From Idiomarina seosinensis_A (GTDB taxonomy: Bacteria > Pseudomonadota > Gammaproteobacteria > Enterobacterales > Alteromonadaceae): a stretch of 64,000 nucleotides of DNA. Shown one piece after another: positions 52,682 to 60,676 of this stretch. Location: positions 682,001 to 746,000 of the forward strand of contig NZ_CP085211.1 in the NCBI RefSeq assembly GCF_044797955.1, read 5' to 3'. The position numbers were made by a program, and so were the translations under genes. How positions within the stretch are numbered: the first letter of the stretch is position 1; each line of letters starts with the position of its first letter. Under the pieces are notes generated by a model. It was not told where the DNA came from. It was given only the letters and a program-made list of their open reading frames with translations, and did not search any database.

Positions 52682-53590
52682 ATGAGAAAAAAACGGCTTA
52701 ACCATTTAAAAGCGCTGGAAAACGAGTCTATTCAGATTTTCCGCGAAGTAGCGGCGGAATTTGATAACCCGGTGATGCTGTACTCGGTGGGTAAAGATTC
52801 ATCGGTATTGCTGCATCTAGCCCGCAAAGCCTTTTACCCCGGCAAAATTCCTTTTCCTTTGATGCACGTAAACACCACCTGGAAGTTTCGCGAAATGATT
52901 GAGTTTCGTGATCGCATGGCCCGGGAGCAAGACTTTGAACTGATTGAGCACATCAACCAGGAAGGCGTTGAAGAGGGGGTCGGGCCCTTTACCCACGGCA
53001 GCGCGCTGCACACCGATGTGATGAAAACACAGGCCCTTAAGCAGGCCCTTAATAAGCACCAGTTTGATGCAGCTTTTGGCGGCGCCCGCCGTGATGAAGA
53101 AAAGTCCCGTGCTAAAGAACGAGTGTATTCATTCCGTGATAAAAACCACCGTTGGGACCCTAAGAATCAACGACCCGAGCTGTGGAGTATTTTTAACGGT
53201 AAAGTCAACAAAGGCGAGAGCATCCGGGTGTTTCCTTTGTCCAATTGGACCGAGCTGGATATCTGGCAATACATCTATTTGGAAAACATTGATATCCCGT
53301 CGCTGTACTTTGCTAAAGAGCGGCCGGTGGTTGAACGCGACGGTACCCTGATTATGGTTGATGACGACCGTATGCCCTTAGAAGAGGGCGAAACACCAGA
53401 AATGAAAATGGTGCGCTTCCGTACGCTGGGCTGCTACCCGTTAACCGGTGCGATCGAATCTTCAGCTGCTACGTTACCGGAAATTATTCAGGAAATGTTG
53501 CTGACCACGACCTCAGAGCGACAGGGCCGCGTGATTGACCGCGACAGCGCCGGCTCAATGGAGAAGAAAAAAATGGAGGGGTACTTTTAA
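52682..53590 (+). CDS. cysD: Sulfate adenylyltransferase small subunit CysD
   Basis: 302 residues of the PP-loop ATPase family: VMLYSVGKDSSVLLHLARKA, FGGARRDEEKSRAKERVYSF, RVFPLSNWTELDIWQYI. With CysN it makes APS from sulfate and ATP. The start at ATG 52682 aligns with E. coli CysD, but no Shine-Dalgarno is visible in the AT-rich leader. A run TTATTTTTTTATAAAG precedes it. Confidence 0.96.
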   Translation: MRKKRLNHLKALENESIQIFREVAAEFDNPVMLYSVGKDSSVLLHLARKAFYPGKIPFPLMHVNTTWKFREMIEFRDRMAREQDFELIEHINQEGVEEGVGPFTHGSALHTDVMKTQALKQALNKHQFDAAFGGARRDEEKSRAKERVYSFRDKNHRWDPKNQRPELWSIFNGKVNKGESIRVFPLSNWTELDIWQYIYLENIDIPSLYFAKERPVVERDGTLIMVDDDRMPLEEGETPEMKMVRFRTLGCYPLTGAIESSAATLPEIIQEMLLTTTSERQGRVIDRDSAGSMEKKKMEGYF

Positions 53591-53592
53591 TC

Positions 53593-55011
53593 ATGTCACA
53601 TGCCAGCCCCCTCATTGAGCAGGATATTCTTGCTTACTTAAAGCAACATGAAAACAAAGAGCTACTGCGCTTTATTACCTGCGGCAGTGTAGATGACGGG
53701 AAAAGTACCTTAATTGGTCGTCTATTGCATGACAGCAAAATGATTTTTGAAGATCAGCTGGCGGCGATTACTGCCGACAGTAAAAAATCCGGCACGCAGG
53801 GCGACGAAGTCGATCTAGCGTTGTTGGTTGACGGTCTGCAGTCTGAGCGCGAGCAGGGCATCACCATTGATGTGGCCTACCGGTATTTCTCCACGGACAA
53901 ACGTAAGTTCATTATTGCCGATACCCCCGGCCATGAGCAGTATACCCGTAACATGGCGACCGGTGCTTCAACCTGCGATTTAGCCGTGATCTTGGTGGAT
54001 GCCTCACAGGGTGTGCAGACTCAGACCCGCCGGCACAGCTTTATCTGTTCATTGCTGGGTATTAAACATGTGGTTGTTGCCGTTAATAAAATGGATCTTG
54101 TCGATTATTCGCAGGACGTTTACAAAAGGATCCAGGCTGACTACCTGGAAATGGCCGGCTCGCTGGATATTCCGGATGTGCGCTTTGTGCCCATTTCGGC
54201 ACTTAAAGGCGACAATGTTGTTAACGAGAGCGAGCATTTAAGCTGGTTCCGTGGCTCGACGCTAATGCAGTATCTGGAAAACATTGTAATTGACCGTGAA
54301 GTCGCAAGCTCAGAGTTTCGTTTTCCGGTGCAGTATGTCAACCGGCCTAATTCCGATTTCCGCGGGTTTTCCGGCACCATAGCATCGGGTGAAGTGGCTG
54401 TCGGTGATGCCATTCGGGTACTGCCGTCCGGTACTGTGAGCACGATTAAAGAGATTGTGACTTTTGACGGCAACATTGACTCTGCGGGTGCGACTCAGGC
54501 AGTCACACTGACGCTGAACGACGAAATGGACATATCCCGCGGCGATATGATCGTTAAGAAAGACGAGCTGGCGAATGTCTCCAGCCGCTTCCGTGCAAAA
54601 GTCGTTTGGATGAACGAAAAACCACTGGAAATTCATCGCGAGTACTACCTTAAGTTTAACTCTAAGCTAACTAGTGGCTCAGTGACTGACGTGCAGCACC
54701 GGATCGATGTGAACACCTTTGCTGAGCATAAAGCGGGCAAGCTGGAGCTGAATGAAATTGGCCTGGTGGATGTGCAGGCGAATGAAAAAGTCATGTTTGA
54801 TGATTATCAGTCAAACCCGGGAACTGGTGCGTTTATTGTCATTGACCGCATGACCAACATGACGGTAGCGGCGGGGATGATCACCCAGGCACTGGCAGAA
54901 GATACCGGCAGCGACGCGCCGGCCGAGTATAGCGAGTTCGAACTAGAGCTAAACGCACTCGTGCGCAAGCACTTCCCGCACTGGGACGCTAAGGACCTGC
55001 GTAAACTTTAA
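53593..55011 (+). CDS. cysN: Sulfate adenylyltransferase GTPase subunit CysN
   Basis: 472 residues, EF-Tu-like: G1 GSVDDGKSTLIGRLL, switch II DTPGHEQYTRNMATGAS, G4 NKMDLVDY, then two beta-barrel domains. GTP hydrolysis drives APS formation by CysD. It is not fused to APS kinase; cysC is separate downstream. It is 2 bp behind cysD. Confidence 0.97.
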   Translation: MSHASPLIEQDILAYLKQHENKELLRFITCGSVDDGKSTLIGRLLHDSKMIFEDQLAAITADSKKSGTQGDEVDLALLVDGLQSEREQGITIDVAYRYFSTDKRKFIIADTPGHEQYTRNMATGASTCDLAVILVDASQGVQTQTRRHSFICSLLGIKHVVVAVNKMDLVDYSQDVYKRIQADYLEMAGSLDIPDVRFVPISALKGDNVVNESEHLSWFRGSTLMQYLENIVIDREVASSEFRFPVQYVNRPNSDFRGFSGTIASGEVAVGDAIRVLPSGTVSTIKEIVTFDGNIDSAGATQAVTLTLNDEMDISRGDMIVKKDELANVSSRFRAKVVWMNEKPLEIHREYYLKFNSKLTSGSVTDVQHRIDVNTFAEHKAGKLELNEIGLVDVQANEKVMFDDYQSNPGTGAFIVIDRMTNMTVAAGMITQALAEDTGSDAPAEYSEFELELNALVRKHFPHWDAKDLRKL

Positions 55012-55024
55012 TACGTGTTTTAAT

Positions 55025-55077
55025 GCGTGCGTCAGGACGCACGCTACGGGTTACCGTAGGTCGCGTCCTGACGCGAC
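55025..55077. repeat. Back-to-back pair of GTAG-type REP palindromes
   Basis: GCGTGCGTCAGGACGCACGC followed by CTACG, a 5-bp gap, then CGTAG followed by GTCGCGTCCTGACGCGAC. The two units point in opposite directions with GTAG tetranucleotides facing each other, the layout of a bacterial interspersed mosaic element. It lies between cysN and the SLC13 gene and may also act as an RNA hairpin between them. Confidence 0.8.
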
Positions 55078-55095
55078 AGTAAAATAAGGAATAAC

Positions 55096-56817
55096 ATGCA
55101 GGGATATTTGCTTGCGGGTTTGGTGTTGCTGATGGTGGTGTTGCTGGTGCGCTTTCAGGGGCGCTCGGTGGCTATCTTTGGTGGTGCTATGCTGGTGTGT
55201 TTGTTAAGTGGTTGGATTGGCCAGGGTGAGCTGCTGTCTAATGCGTCTAACCCGGGCCTGGCAACGCTTATTATGCTGGTTATCGTGTCCTTTGCTTTGG
55301 AAAAGACCAGTGTATTGCGAATGGTATCCCGCCGTTTGTTTTCGGAGTCGGAAACTAAGTCCCTGTTAAAAACCATCAGCTTTACGGCGCTGGCGTCGTC
55401 GGTACTAAACAATACCGCTGTGGTGGCGGCGATGTTGAACAGCGTACGCAATAACCGCTTTGTTCCCTCGTCCCGCCTGCTTATCCCACTATCCTACGCT
55501 GCCATTATGGGCGGTACGCTGACGTTGATTGGTACCTCGACCAATCTGATTGTTAATTCCATGCTGACTGATACCGGCCACCCGGGCTTTAACTTTTTCG
55601 ACTTCACCCTGGTTGGTGCCGGCGTTACTCTGGGTGGTCTGGCGACTTTATACGTTGTCAGTCGCTTTTTACCGAATATCAGTACTGCTTCTGAGAAAAA
55701 GACTGAATATTTTGTCGAAGCCGAGCTGGATGCACAATCGCCTTTGGTGGGGCAATCCGTTGAGCAGGCGGGTTTACGTCATCTGGAAGATTTATTTTTG
55801 GCTGAGATTATCCGTCAAGGCCAGGTTTTACGGCCCGTCGCGCGCTATGACGTGCTGCAGGCGGGTGATAAATTGCTGTTCAGCGGTGAAATCAGCAAGG
55901 TGCAGGTGCTAAAGCAGTTCGCAGGGCTGGATTTATTTGCTGATAAAAGCGGCCTTGAAACCCAGCAGCTAACCGAAGTGGTGATACGCGAAGACTCGGT
56001 GCTGGTGAATAAATCGCTGAAATCCAGTCAGTTCCGGGCGCGCTTCGATGCCGCCGTAGTGGCCATTCGCCGCGACGGTGAACGAGTCAGTGGCAAACTG
56101 GGTGAAGTGCGGCTGCGCGCCGGCGACTTTTTGCTATTAGCCACCGGCCCCGACTTTGCCGCGCGCACTAACTTAAGCAAAAACTTTTATTTGTTAAGCG
56201 GGGTCGAGCCCGACAACATGCTCAGTGGCTGGCGCGAAAAACTGACGCTGTTTGGGTTTTTGGCCATGATTGGCGTGACCGTGCTGACCGGTTCGTCATT
56301 ATTTGTCGCCGTGCTGTGTTTGCTGGCGCTACTGTTGGTCAGCGGCTGTTTAAAAGTAAACGAGATAAAGCGCCGCTTCCCGGTGGAAATTTGGGTGATA
56401 GTAACCAGCGCGCTGTGCCTGGCCTCGGCCATGCAAAACACCGGGCTGGCGCAGGTGATAACCGATTACGCCCAGAACTCACTGGCGGGCCATGGCGTCT
56501 GGCTTACCTTTATTGGTGTGTTTTTAATCACCTATATTTTAACCGAGATTATCACCAATAACGCCGCTGCAGCATTGATGTTTCCGATAGCCTACAGCCT
56601 GGCTCTGGGTCTGGGTGTTGACCCCTTCCCGATGGTGATGGGCGTGGCTTTTGCCGCGTCGGCGAGCTTTATATCGCCGTATGGGTACCAGACCAACTTA
56701 ATGGTGTTTAACGCCAGTAATTACCGGTTAAAACACTTCGTACTATCGGGCATACCCGTTGCTGTGGTGTACTGCACACTGGCAATAGGGTTAATCCCGC
56801 TGGTCTTTCCGTTTTAA
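55096..56817 (+). CDS. SLC13-family permease with two RCK_C (TrkA_C) domains
   Basis: 573 residues. Membrane halves flank a central cytoplasmic part with two TrkA_C domains (SPLVGQSVEQAGLRHLEDLF, and EDSVLVNKSLKSSQFRARF). The conserved SLC13 hairpin motifs are SVLNNTAVVAAMLNSV with LIGTSTNLIVNSML, and ITNNAAAALMFPIAYSL near the C-terminus. Its place between cysN and cysC suggests a sulfate importer in the role of CysTWA or CysZ; the substrate is inferred from context only. Confidence 0.88.
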   Translation: MQGYLLAGLVLLMVVLLVRFQGRSVAIFGGAMLVCLLSGWIGQGELLSNASNPGLATLIMLVIVSFALEKTSVLRMVSRRLFSESETKSLLKTISFTALASSVLNNTAVVAAMLNSVRNNRFVPSSRLLIPLSYAAIMGGTLTLIGTSTNLIVNSMLTDTGHPGFNFFDFTLVGAGVTLGGLATLYVVSRFLPNISTASEKKTEYFVEAELDAQSPLVGQSVEQAGLRHLEDLFLAEIIRQGQVLRPVARYDVLQAGDKLLFSGEISKVQVLKQFAGLDLFADKSGLETQQLTEVVIREDSVLVNKSLKSSQFRARFDAAVVAIRRDGERVSGKLGEVRLRAGDFLLLATGPDFAARTNLSKNFYLLSGVEPDNMLSGWREKLTLFGFLAMIGVTVLTGSSLFVAVLCLLALLLVSGCLKVNEIKRRFPVEIWVIVTSALCLASAMQNTGLAQVITDYAQNSLAGHGVWLTFIGVFLITYILTEIITNNAAAALMFPIAYSLALGLGVDPFPMVMGVAFAASASFISPYGYQTNLMVFNASNYRLKHFVLSGIPVAVVYCTLAIGLIPLVFPF

Positions 56818-56825
56818 ACAAGAAA

Positions 56826-56959
56826 GATATAACCGCAGAGGCGCAGAGCACGCAGAGCACGCAGAGAAAAACAATTTAATTGTAAAACACACTCTTTTGT
56901 TTTTGTCTTTACCATTAAAAGTCTTTCCTCTGTGACCTCTGCGCCTCTGCGGTTATATC
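56826..56959. repeat. CGCAGAG-type inverted repeat before cysC
   Basis: The left arm from 56826 is GATATAACCGCAGAGGCGCAG, followed by two GCACGCAGA units. The right arm to 56959 is CTCTGCGCCTCTGCGGTTAT plus ATC. The middle shares GTCTTTACCATTAAAAGTC with the element after nadA. It fills the whole SLC13-cysC gap and ends 16 bp before cysC. Confidence 0.85.
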
Positions 56960-56975
56960 TTGAAGAGGTTTACAG

Positions 56976-57560
56976 ATGAAGTCTGAGAATACAGTTTGGC
57001 ATGCGCAGAGTGTTTCTCGTGTTATGCGCGAGCAGCAGAAGGGCCAGCGCGGTAAGGTGTTGTGGTATACCGGCCTGAGCGGTTCGGGTAAGTCAACGAT
57101 TGCTAATGCGGTGGATAGTAAGCTGCATGAACTGGGTAAGCATACTTATCTTTTGGACGGTGATAACGTCCGGCATGGTTTAAACGGTGACTTAGGCTTC
57201 GATGATGCTGCCCGTATTGAGAACATTCGCCGGGTGGCCGAAGTGGCTAAGTTATTTGCCGATGCCGGGCTTATCGTTAGTACGGCGTTTATTTCGCCGT
57301 TTAGAAGTGACCGAGATTATGCCCGCGAACTGATTGGTGTGGAGGATTTTGTTGAAGTGTTTATTGATACACCGCTGGAAGTTTGCGAGCAGCGCGATCC
57401 TAAGGGCTTATACAAAAAAGCCCAGGCGGGTGAGATTAAACACTTTACCGGTATCGATTCCGACTACCAGAAACCGGCCAATCCCGAGATACACATTAAA
57501 ACCGCTGAACTCAGTATTTCGCAGGCGGTGGAGCAGGTCACTCAGTTTTTAAAGATATAA
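56976..57560 (+). CDS. cysC: Adenylylsulfate kinase CysC
   Basis: 194 residues. The P-loop is GLSGSGKST at 33-41. APS-binding segments are LDGDNVRHGLNGDLGF and ENIRRVAEVAKL; the phospho-serine loop is STAFISPFRSDRDYAR. It converts APS to PAPS. Its TAA stop (57558-57560) lies inside a decayed repeat arm. Confidence 0.97.
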   Translation: MKSENTVWHAQSVSRVMREQQKGQRGKVLWYTGLSGSGKSTIANAVDSKLHELGKHTYLLDGDNVRHGLNGDLGFDDAARIENIRRVAEVAKLFADAGLIVSTAFISPFRSDRDYARELIGVEDFVEVFIDTPLEVCEQRDPKGLYKKAQAGEIKHFTGIDSDYQKPANPEIHIKTAELSISQAVEQVTQFLKI

Positions 57561-57596
57561 CTGCAAAAGCGTAAGATACATCTCTGTGGTTATATC
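57554..57596. repeat. Decayed short copy of the CGCAGAG repeat
   Basis: GATATAACTGC at 57554 and GTGGTTATATC to 57596 are the outer ends of the family seen at 56826-56959, with a 20-bp degenerate core. The left arm supplies the cysC stop codon. Confidence 0.6.
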
Positions 57597-57664
57597 CTTG
57601 CGACTTGCGTTATCTGCCTGTGCTAAGCATAATCAAAGGCACACAATTAACGCAGGATAGCCGA

Positions 57665-59053
57665 ATGAAAACAATAAAAACTCTGACTTTAGCGGCCTTG
57701 CTACCGCTTTCTGCCTTCGCTCAGGATGCTCTGACTTACACCGATCAGGAAAAGCTGCACGATATTGCTGCGGCGGTTAAAGCCGATCGTATCCGCCAGG
57801 ATATCGAAATGCTGGTGTCTTTTGGCACCCGTCATACCTTGTCGGAAACTGAGTCTGATTCTCGCGGTATTGGCGCCGCGCGGCGCTGGATCTACGAAGA
57901 GTTTGAGCGCATTTCGGCGGACTGTGGCGGCTGTCTGGAAGTGATGTACGTCAGCGACGTAATTGAAGGTGAGTCACGTATTCCGGAAGCGACAGAAGTT
58001 AAAAGCGTTATCGCTATTCAGCGCGGCCAGTCGGACCCGGGTCGCTATGTGATCATGTCGGGGGATATTGACTCACGGGTCAGCGATGTTATGGATGCGA
58101 CCTCCGATGCGCCCGGTGCTAATGATAACGCCTCAGGAGTGGCGGGGACGTTGGAGGCGGCACGGGTGTTGTCGCAGTATCAATTTGACGGCTCTGTGGT
58201 TTACGCGGCACTGGCCGGTGAGGAGCAGGGCTTGTTCGGTGGCCGCATTCTGGCAGAAAATGCCAAGCAGCAGCAGTGGCGCATTAATGCGGTACTGAAT
58301 AACGATATGATCGGCAATATCGAAGGGGTCAATGGCGTTATTAATAACACCACCGCGCGTATTTTTGCCGAAGGTACACGGATGGATGAAAGCGACCGTG
58401 AGGCCACGATGCGCCGCTTTTATGGCGGCGAAAACGACTCGCCTTCACGCAATGTGGCCCGCTATGTTGATATGATGGCTGACCGCTACATTCCGAATCT
58501 GGACACCATGATTGTTTACCGGCTGGATCGCTTTGGCCGCGGGGGGCATCACCGGCCCTTCAACGACCTGGGTTATCCGGGTGTGCGCATTATGGAAACC
58601 AACGAAAACTACAACCGTCAGCACCAGGATCTGCGCACCGAGGACGGTATCGAATACGGCGATACCATTGATGGGGTTGATTTTGATTATGCGGCTAAGT
58701 TAACGGCACTGAACGCGGTTTCTCTGGCTGGCATGAGCTGGGCGCCGGAGCCACCGCAAAATGTTGATATCGAAGGTGCGGTTCAGCCCTCGACTACCCT
58801 TAAATGGGATGATGTCCGTGATCCGGATAATCTGGCCGGCTATAAGGTTTACTGGCGTCTGACCACGGCCCCGCAATGGCAGTGGAGCCGTTACGTCGGT
58901 GACGTAAATGAATTTACCCTTGAAAACATCGTTATTGATAACTACGTATTTGGTGTAGCCAGCGTCAGTGAAGATGGCTTTGAAAGCCCGGTTGTATTCC
59001 CCGGACCGGCTGGTGAATTCAGCATTGAATTTGAGGAGGCGGAAAATCAGTAA
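57665..59053 (+). CDS. Secreted M28-family zinc aminopeptidase with FN3-like domain
   Basis: 462 residues. The signal peptide is KTIKTLTLAALLPLSAFAQ. M28 metal-site motifs are GANDNASG (bridging Asp), LAGEEQGLFGG (catalytic Glu pair) and NNDMIGN; the last His is in the RQHQDLRT region. The first ligand position reads SGDIDSR where most M28 enzymes have SGHxDSR, an Asp-for-His change. A fibronectin type III-like domain covers about 380-455. ATG 57665 has AGGA upstream. It is probably periplasmic or exported. Confidence 0.85.
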   Translation: MKTIKTLTLAALLPLSAFAQDALTYTDQEKLHDIAAAVKADRIRQDIEMLVSFGTRHTLSETESDSRGIGAARRWIYEEFERISADCGGCLEVMYVSDVIEGESRIPEATEVKSVIAIQRGQSDPGRYVIMSGDIDSRVSDVMDATSDAPGANDNASGVAGTLEAARVLSQYQFDGSVVYAALAGEEQGLFGGRILAENAKQQQWRINAVLNNDMIGNIEGVNGVINNTTARIFAEGTRMDESDREATMRRFYGGENDSPSRNVARYVDMMADRYIPNLDTMIVYRLDRFGRGGHHRPFNDLGYPGVRIMETNENYNRQHQDLRTEDGIEYGDTIDGVDFDYAAKLTALNAVSLAGMSWAPEPPQNVDIEGAVQPSTTLKWDDVRDPDNLAGYKVYWRLTTAPQWQWSRYVGDVNEFTLENIVIDNYVFGVASVSEDGFESPVVFPGPAGEFSIEFEEAENQ

Positions 59054-60026
59054 GCCAAATTTTTTACCCTTAGACCGGGATTGCCGTATTGGTTTTGAAC
59101 TGGAGTTTTCCGGTTTGTCAGTGCAGCAGACCCTGGACACTCTGCAGCAGGAGTTGCAGGGTGAGGTTGAAAACCAGTCGCTGGCAGAGCGCAGTATTAC
59201 CCACTCCGAGTTGGGTAAGTTTCAGATTGAGCTGGACTGGAACTACCTGAAAAAAACCGCTGCCGAGCAGTCGGCCAGCGAGCTTGGCGAAAAAGCCTGG
59301 CTTAAGGAACTGGGCAGTCTGGCTGAAAAAGTGGTGCCGATGGAAGTGGTCTGCCCACCCTTAACACTGGAGCAGTGTGAGCAATTATTACCGCTGACTG
59401 ATGCGCTGCGTAAAGCCGGCGCGCGGGGTACCGATGACTCCTGGTTAGCCGCTTACGGCGTCCATATTAATCCGGAAGTTCCGATGGATGAGGACGGTAA
59501 TGTCGATCCCAATGTCTTACACCGTTATCTGCAGGCCTACGGAATACTGCAGTGGTGGCTGTTTGAGGCCCATGAAGTCGATACCACCCGTAAAATCAGC
59601 CCTTATATTGATAAATACCCGGAAAGCTATCTGCGGGTATTAATGGCGCATGACTCGATGAGTATGCCGGTACTGCTGGACGAATACCTGCAGCACAATG
59701 CCTCGCGTAACCGCGCGCTGGATATGTTGCCGTTATTCGCTTATATCGATGAAGAGCGGGTAAATACGGTGGTCGGCGATGATAAAGTTAAAGCGCGTCC
59801 GACCTTTCATTATCGCTTACCCAATTGTCATATCGAACAGCCGGAATGGAATTTAACGGTACCCTGGAAAGGTTGGTGGGTGGTTGAGCAGCTGGCTAAC
59901 GATCAGCAGGCGCTGGATTACTGGCGCGACGAATTTTTAGCACAGAGCCGGCCTTTAATTGGTGTGGCTGAAACGGACTGGAAACGAAGGATACAGGCAT
60001 GGCTGATCGACCGCGAGTGGTGGTAA
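59046..60026 (+). CDS. Amidoligase-family protein (glutamine synthetase-like fold)
   Basis: About 326 residues. The N-terminal strand CRIGFELEFSGLS and the following ELGKFQIELDWNYL carry the metal-binding Glu residues of amidoligase enzymes. Further conserved stretches are PMEVVCPPLTLEQ, SWLAAYGVHINPEVP and RPTFHYRLPNCHI. Such enzymes join a carboxylate to an amine with ATP. A perfect AGGAGG (59034-59039) is 6 nt before ATC at 59046; the nearest conventional codons are TTG 59031, ahead of the site, and ones that cut into the conserved strand. It overlaps the glutamine amidotransferase gene by 28 bp. The substrate is unknown. Confidence 0.8.
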   Translation: MSKPNFLPLDRDCRIGFELEFSGLSVQQTLDTLQQELQGEVENQSLAERSITHSELGKFQIELDWNYLKKTAAEQSASELGEKAWLKELGSLAEKVVPMEVVCPPLTLEQCEQLLPLTDALRKAGARGTDDSWLAAYGVHINPEVPMDEDGNVDPNVLHRYLQAYGILQWWLFEAHEVDTTRKISPYIDKYPESYLRVLMAHDSMSMPVLLDEYLQHNASRNRALDMLPLFAYIDEERVNTVVGDDKVKARPTFHYRLPNCHIEQPEWNLTVPWKGWWVVEQLANDQQALDYWRDEFLAQSRPLIGVAETDWKRRIQAWLIDREWW

Positions 60027-60676
60027 CGGGTAACGCCCGCCGTTGGTCGCCGTCGTGGTGGTGCAGTTGGATTGCTTTACGTTTGCTGGGGGCGAGCCCG
60101 GTTCGTGCCAGTGTTCGCCATAAAGTAGACCTTGATGAAACCATTGACGCGGTCGTTATCGGCGGCGGCGATGACATCAGCCCGTCGCATTATGACCAGC
60201 CCGCCGAGCACGATGGCGAGTACGATCCCGAGCGTGACGATCTGGAAATTGAATGGATTAAGTGGTCCTTGCAGCATGGCAAACCATTGCTGGGCATCTG
60301 CCGTGGTTCACAGTTAGTTAATGTAGTTCTGGGCGGCAAGCTGAATCAGAATATTCGTGAATTACGTAAGTTAACCTATAATCGCCCCGGTTTGCTGCCG
60401 ACCAAACAGGTAAAGCTGGCCAGTGACAGCCGGGTGTCGGAAGTTTGTGGTAAGCGCAAATTGCGGGTCAACAGTCTACACTCACAGATTGTCAGCGAAA
60501 CCGGACAGCAGATGAAGGCCGTGGGCTGGGATCTGGACGGCTTTATTCAGGCTTCTGAGCATCAGCAGCGTCACATTATTGGAGTGCAGTGGCATCCGGA
60601 GTATCTATTTTATGTCCCGAGTCAGTTACGTTTGTTCCGTTGGTTGTTGGCTTGCAGTCGCAGTACTGCTGATTAG
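59999..60676 (+). CDS. Class I glutamine amidotransferase, gamma-glutamyl hydrolase type (C26)
   Basis: 225 residues. The catalytic triad is C101 (LLGICRGSQLVNV), H199 and E201 (VQWHPEYL), as in PuuD-like gamma-glutamyl-GABA hydrolases. IDAVVIGGGDDISPSHY is the family's glycine-rich loop. Translational overlap with the amidoligase suggests they act on the same gamma-glutamyl-type compound, one making and the other cleaving or supplying the amide. ATG 59999 follows AAGGATACAGGC. Confidence 0.88.
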   Translation: MADRPRVVVTGNARRWSPSWWCSWIALRLLGASPVRASVRHKVDLDETIDAVVIGGGDDISPSHYDQPAEHDGEYDPERDDLEIEWIKWSLQHGKPLLGICRGSQLVNVVLGGKLNQNIRELRKLTYNRPGLLPTKQVKLASDSRVSEVCGKRKLRVNSLHSQIVSETGQQMKAVGWDLDGFIQASEHQQRHIIGVQWHPEYLFYVPSQLRLFRWLLACSRSTAD

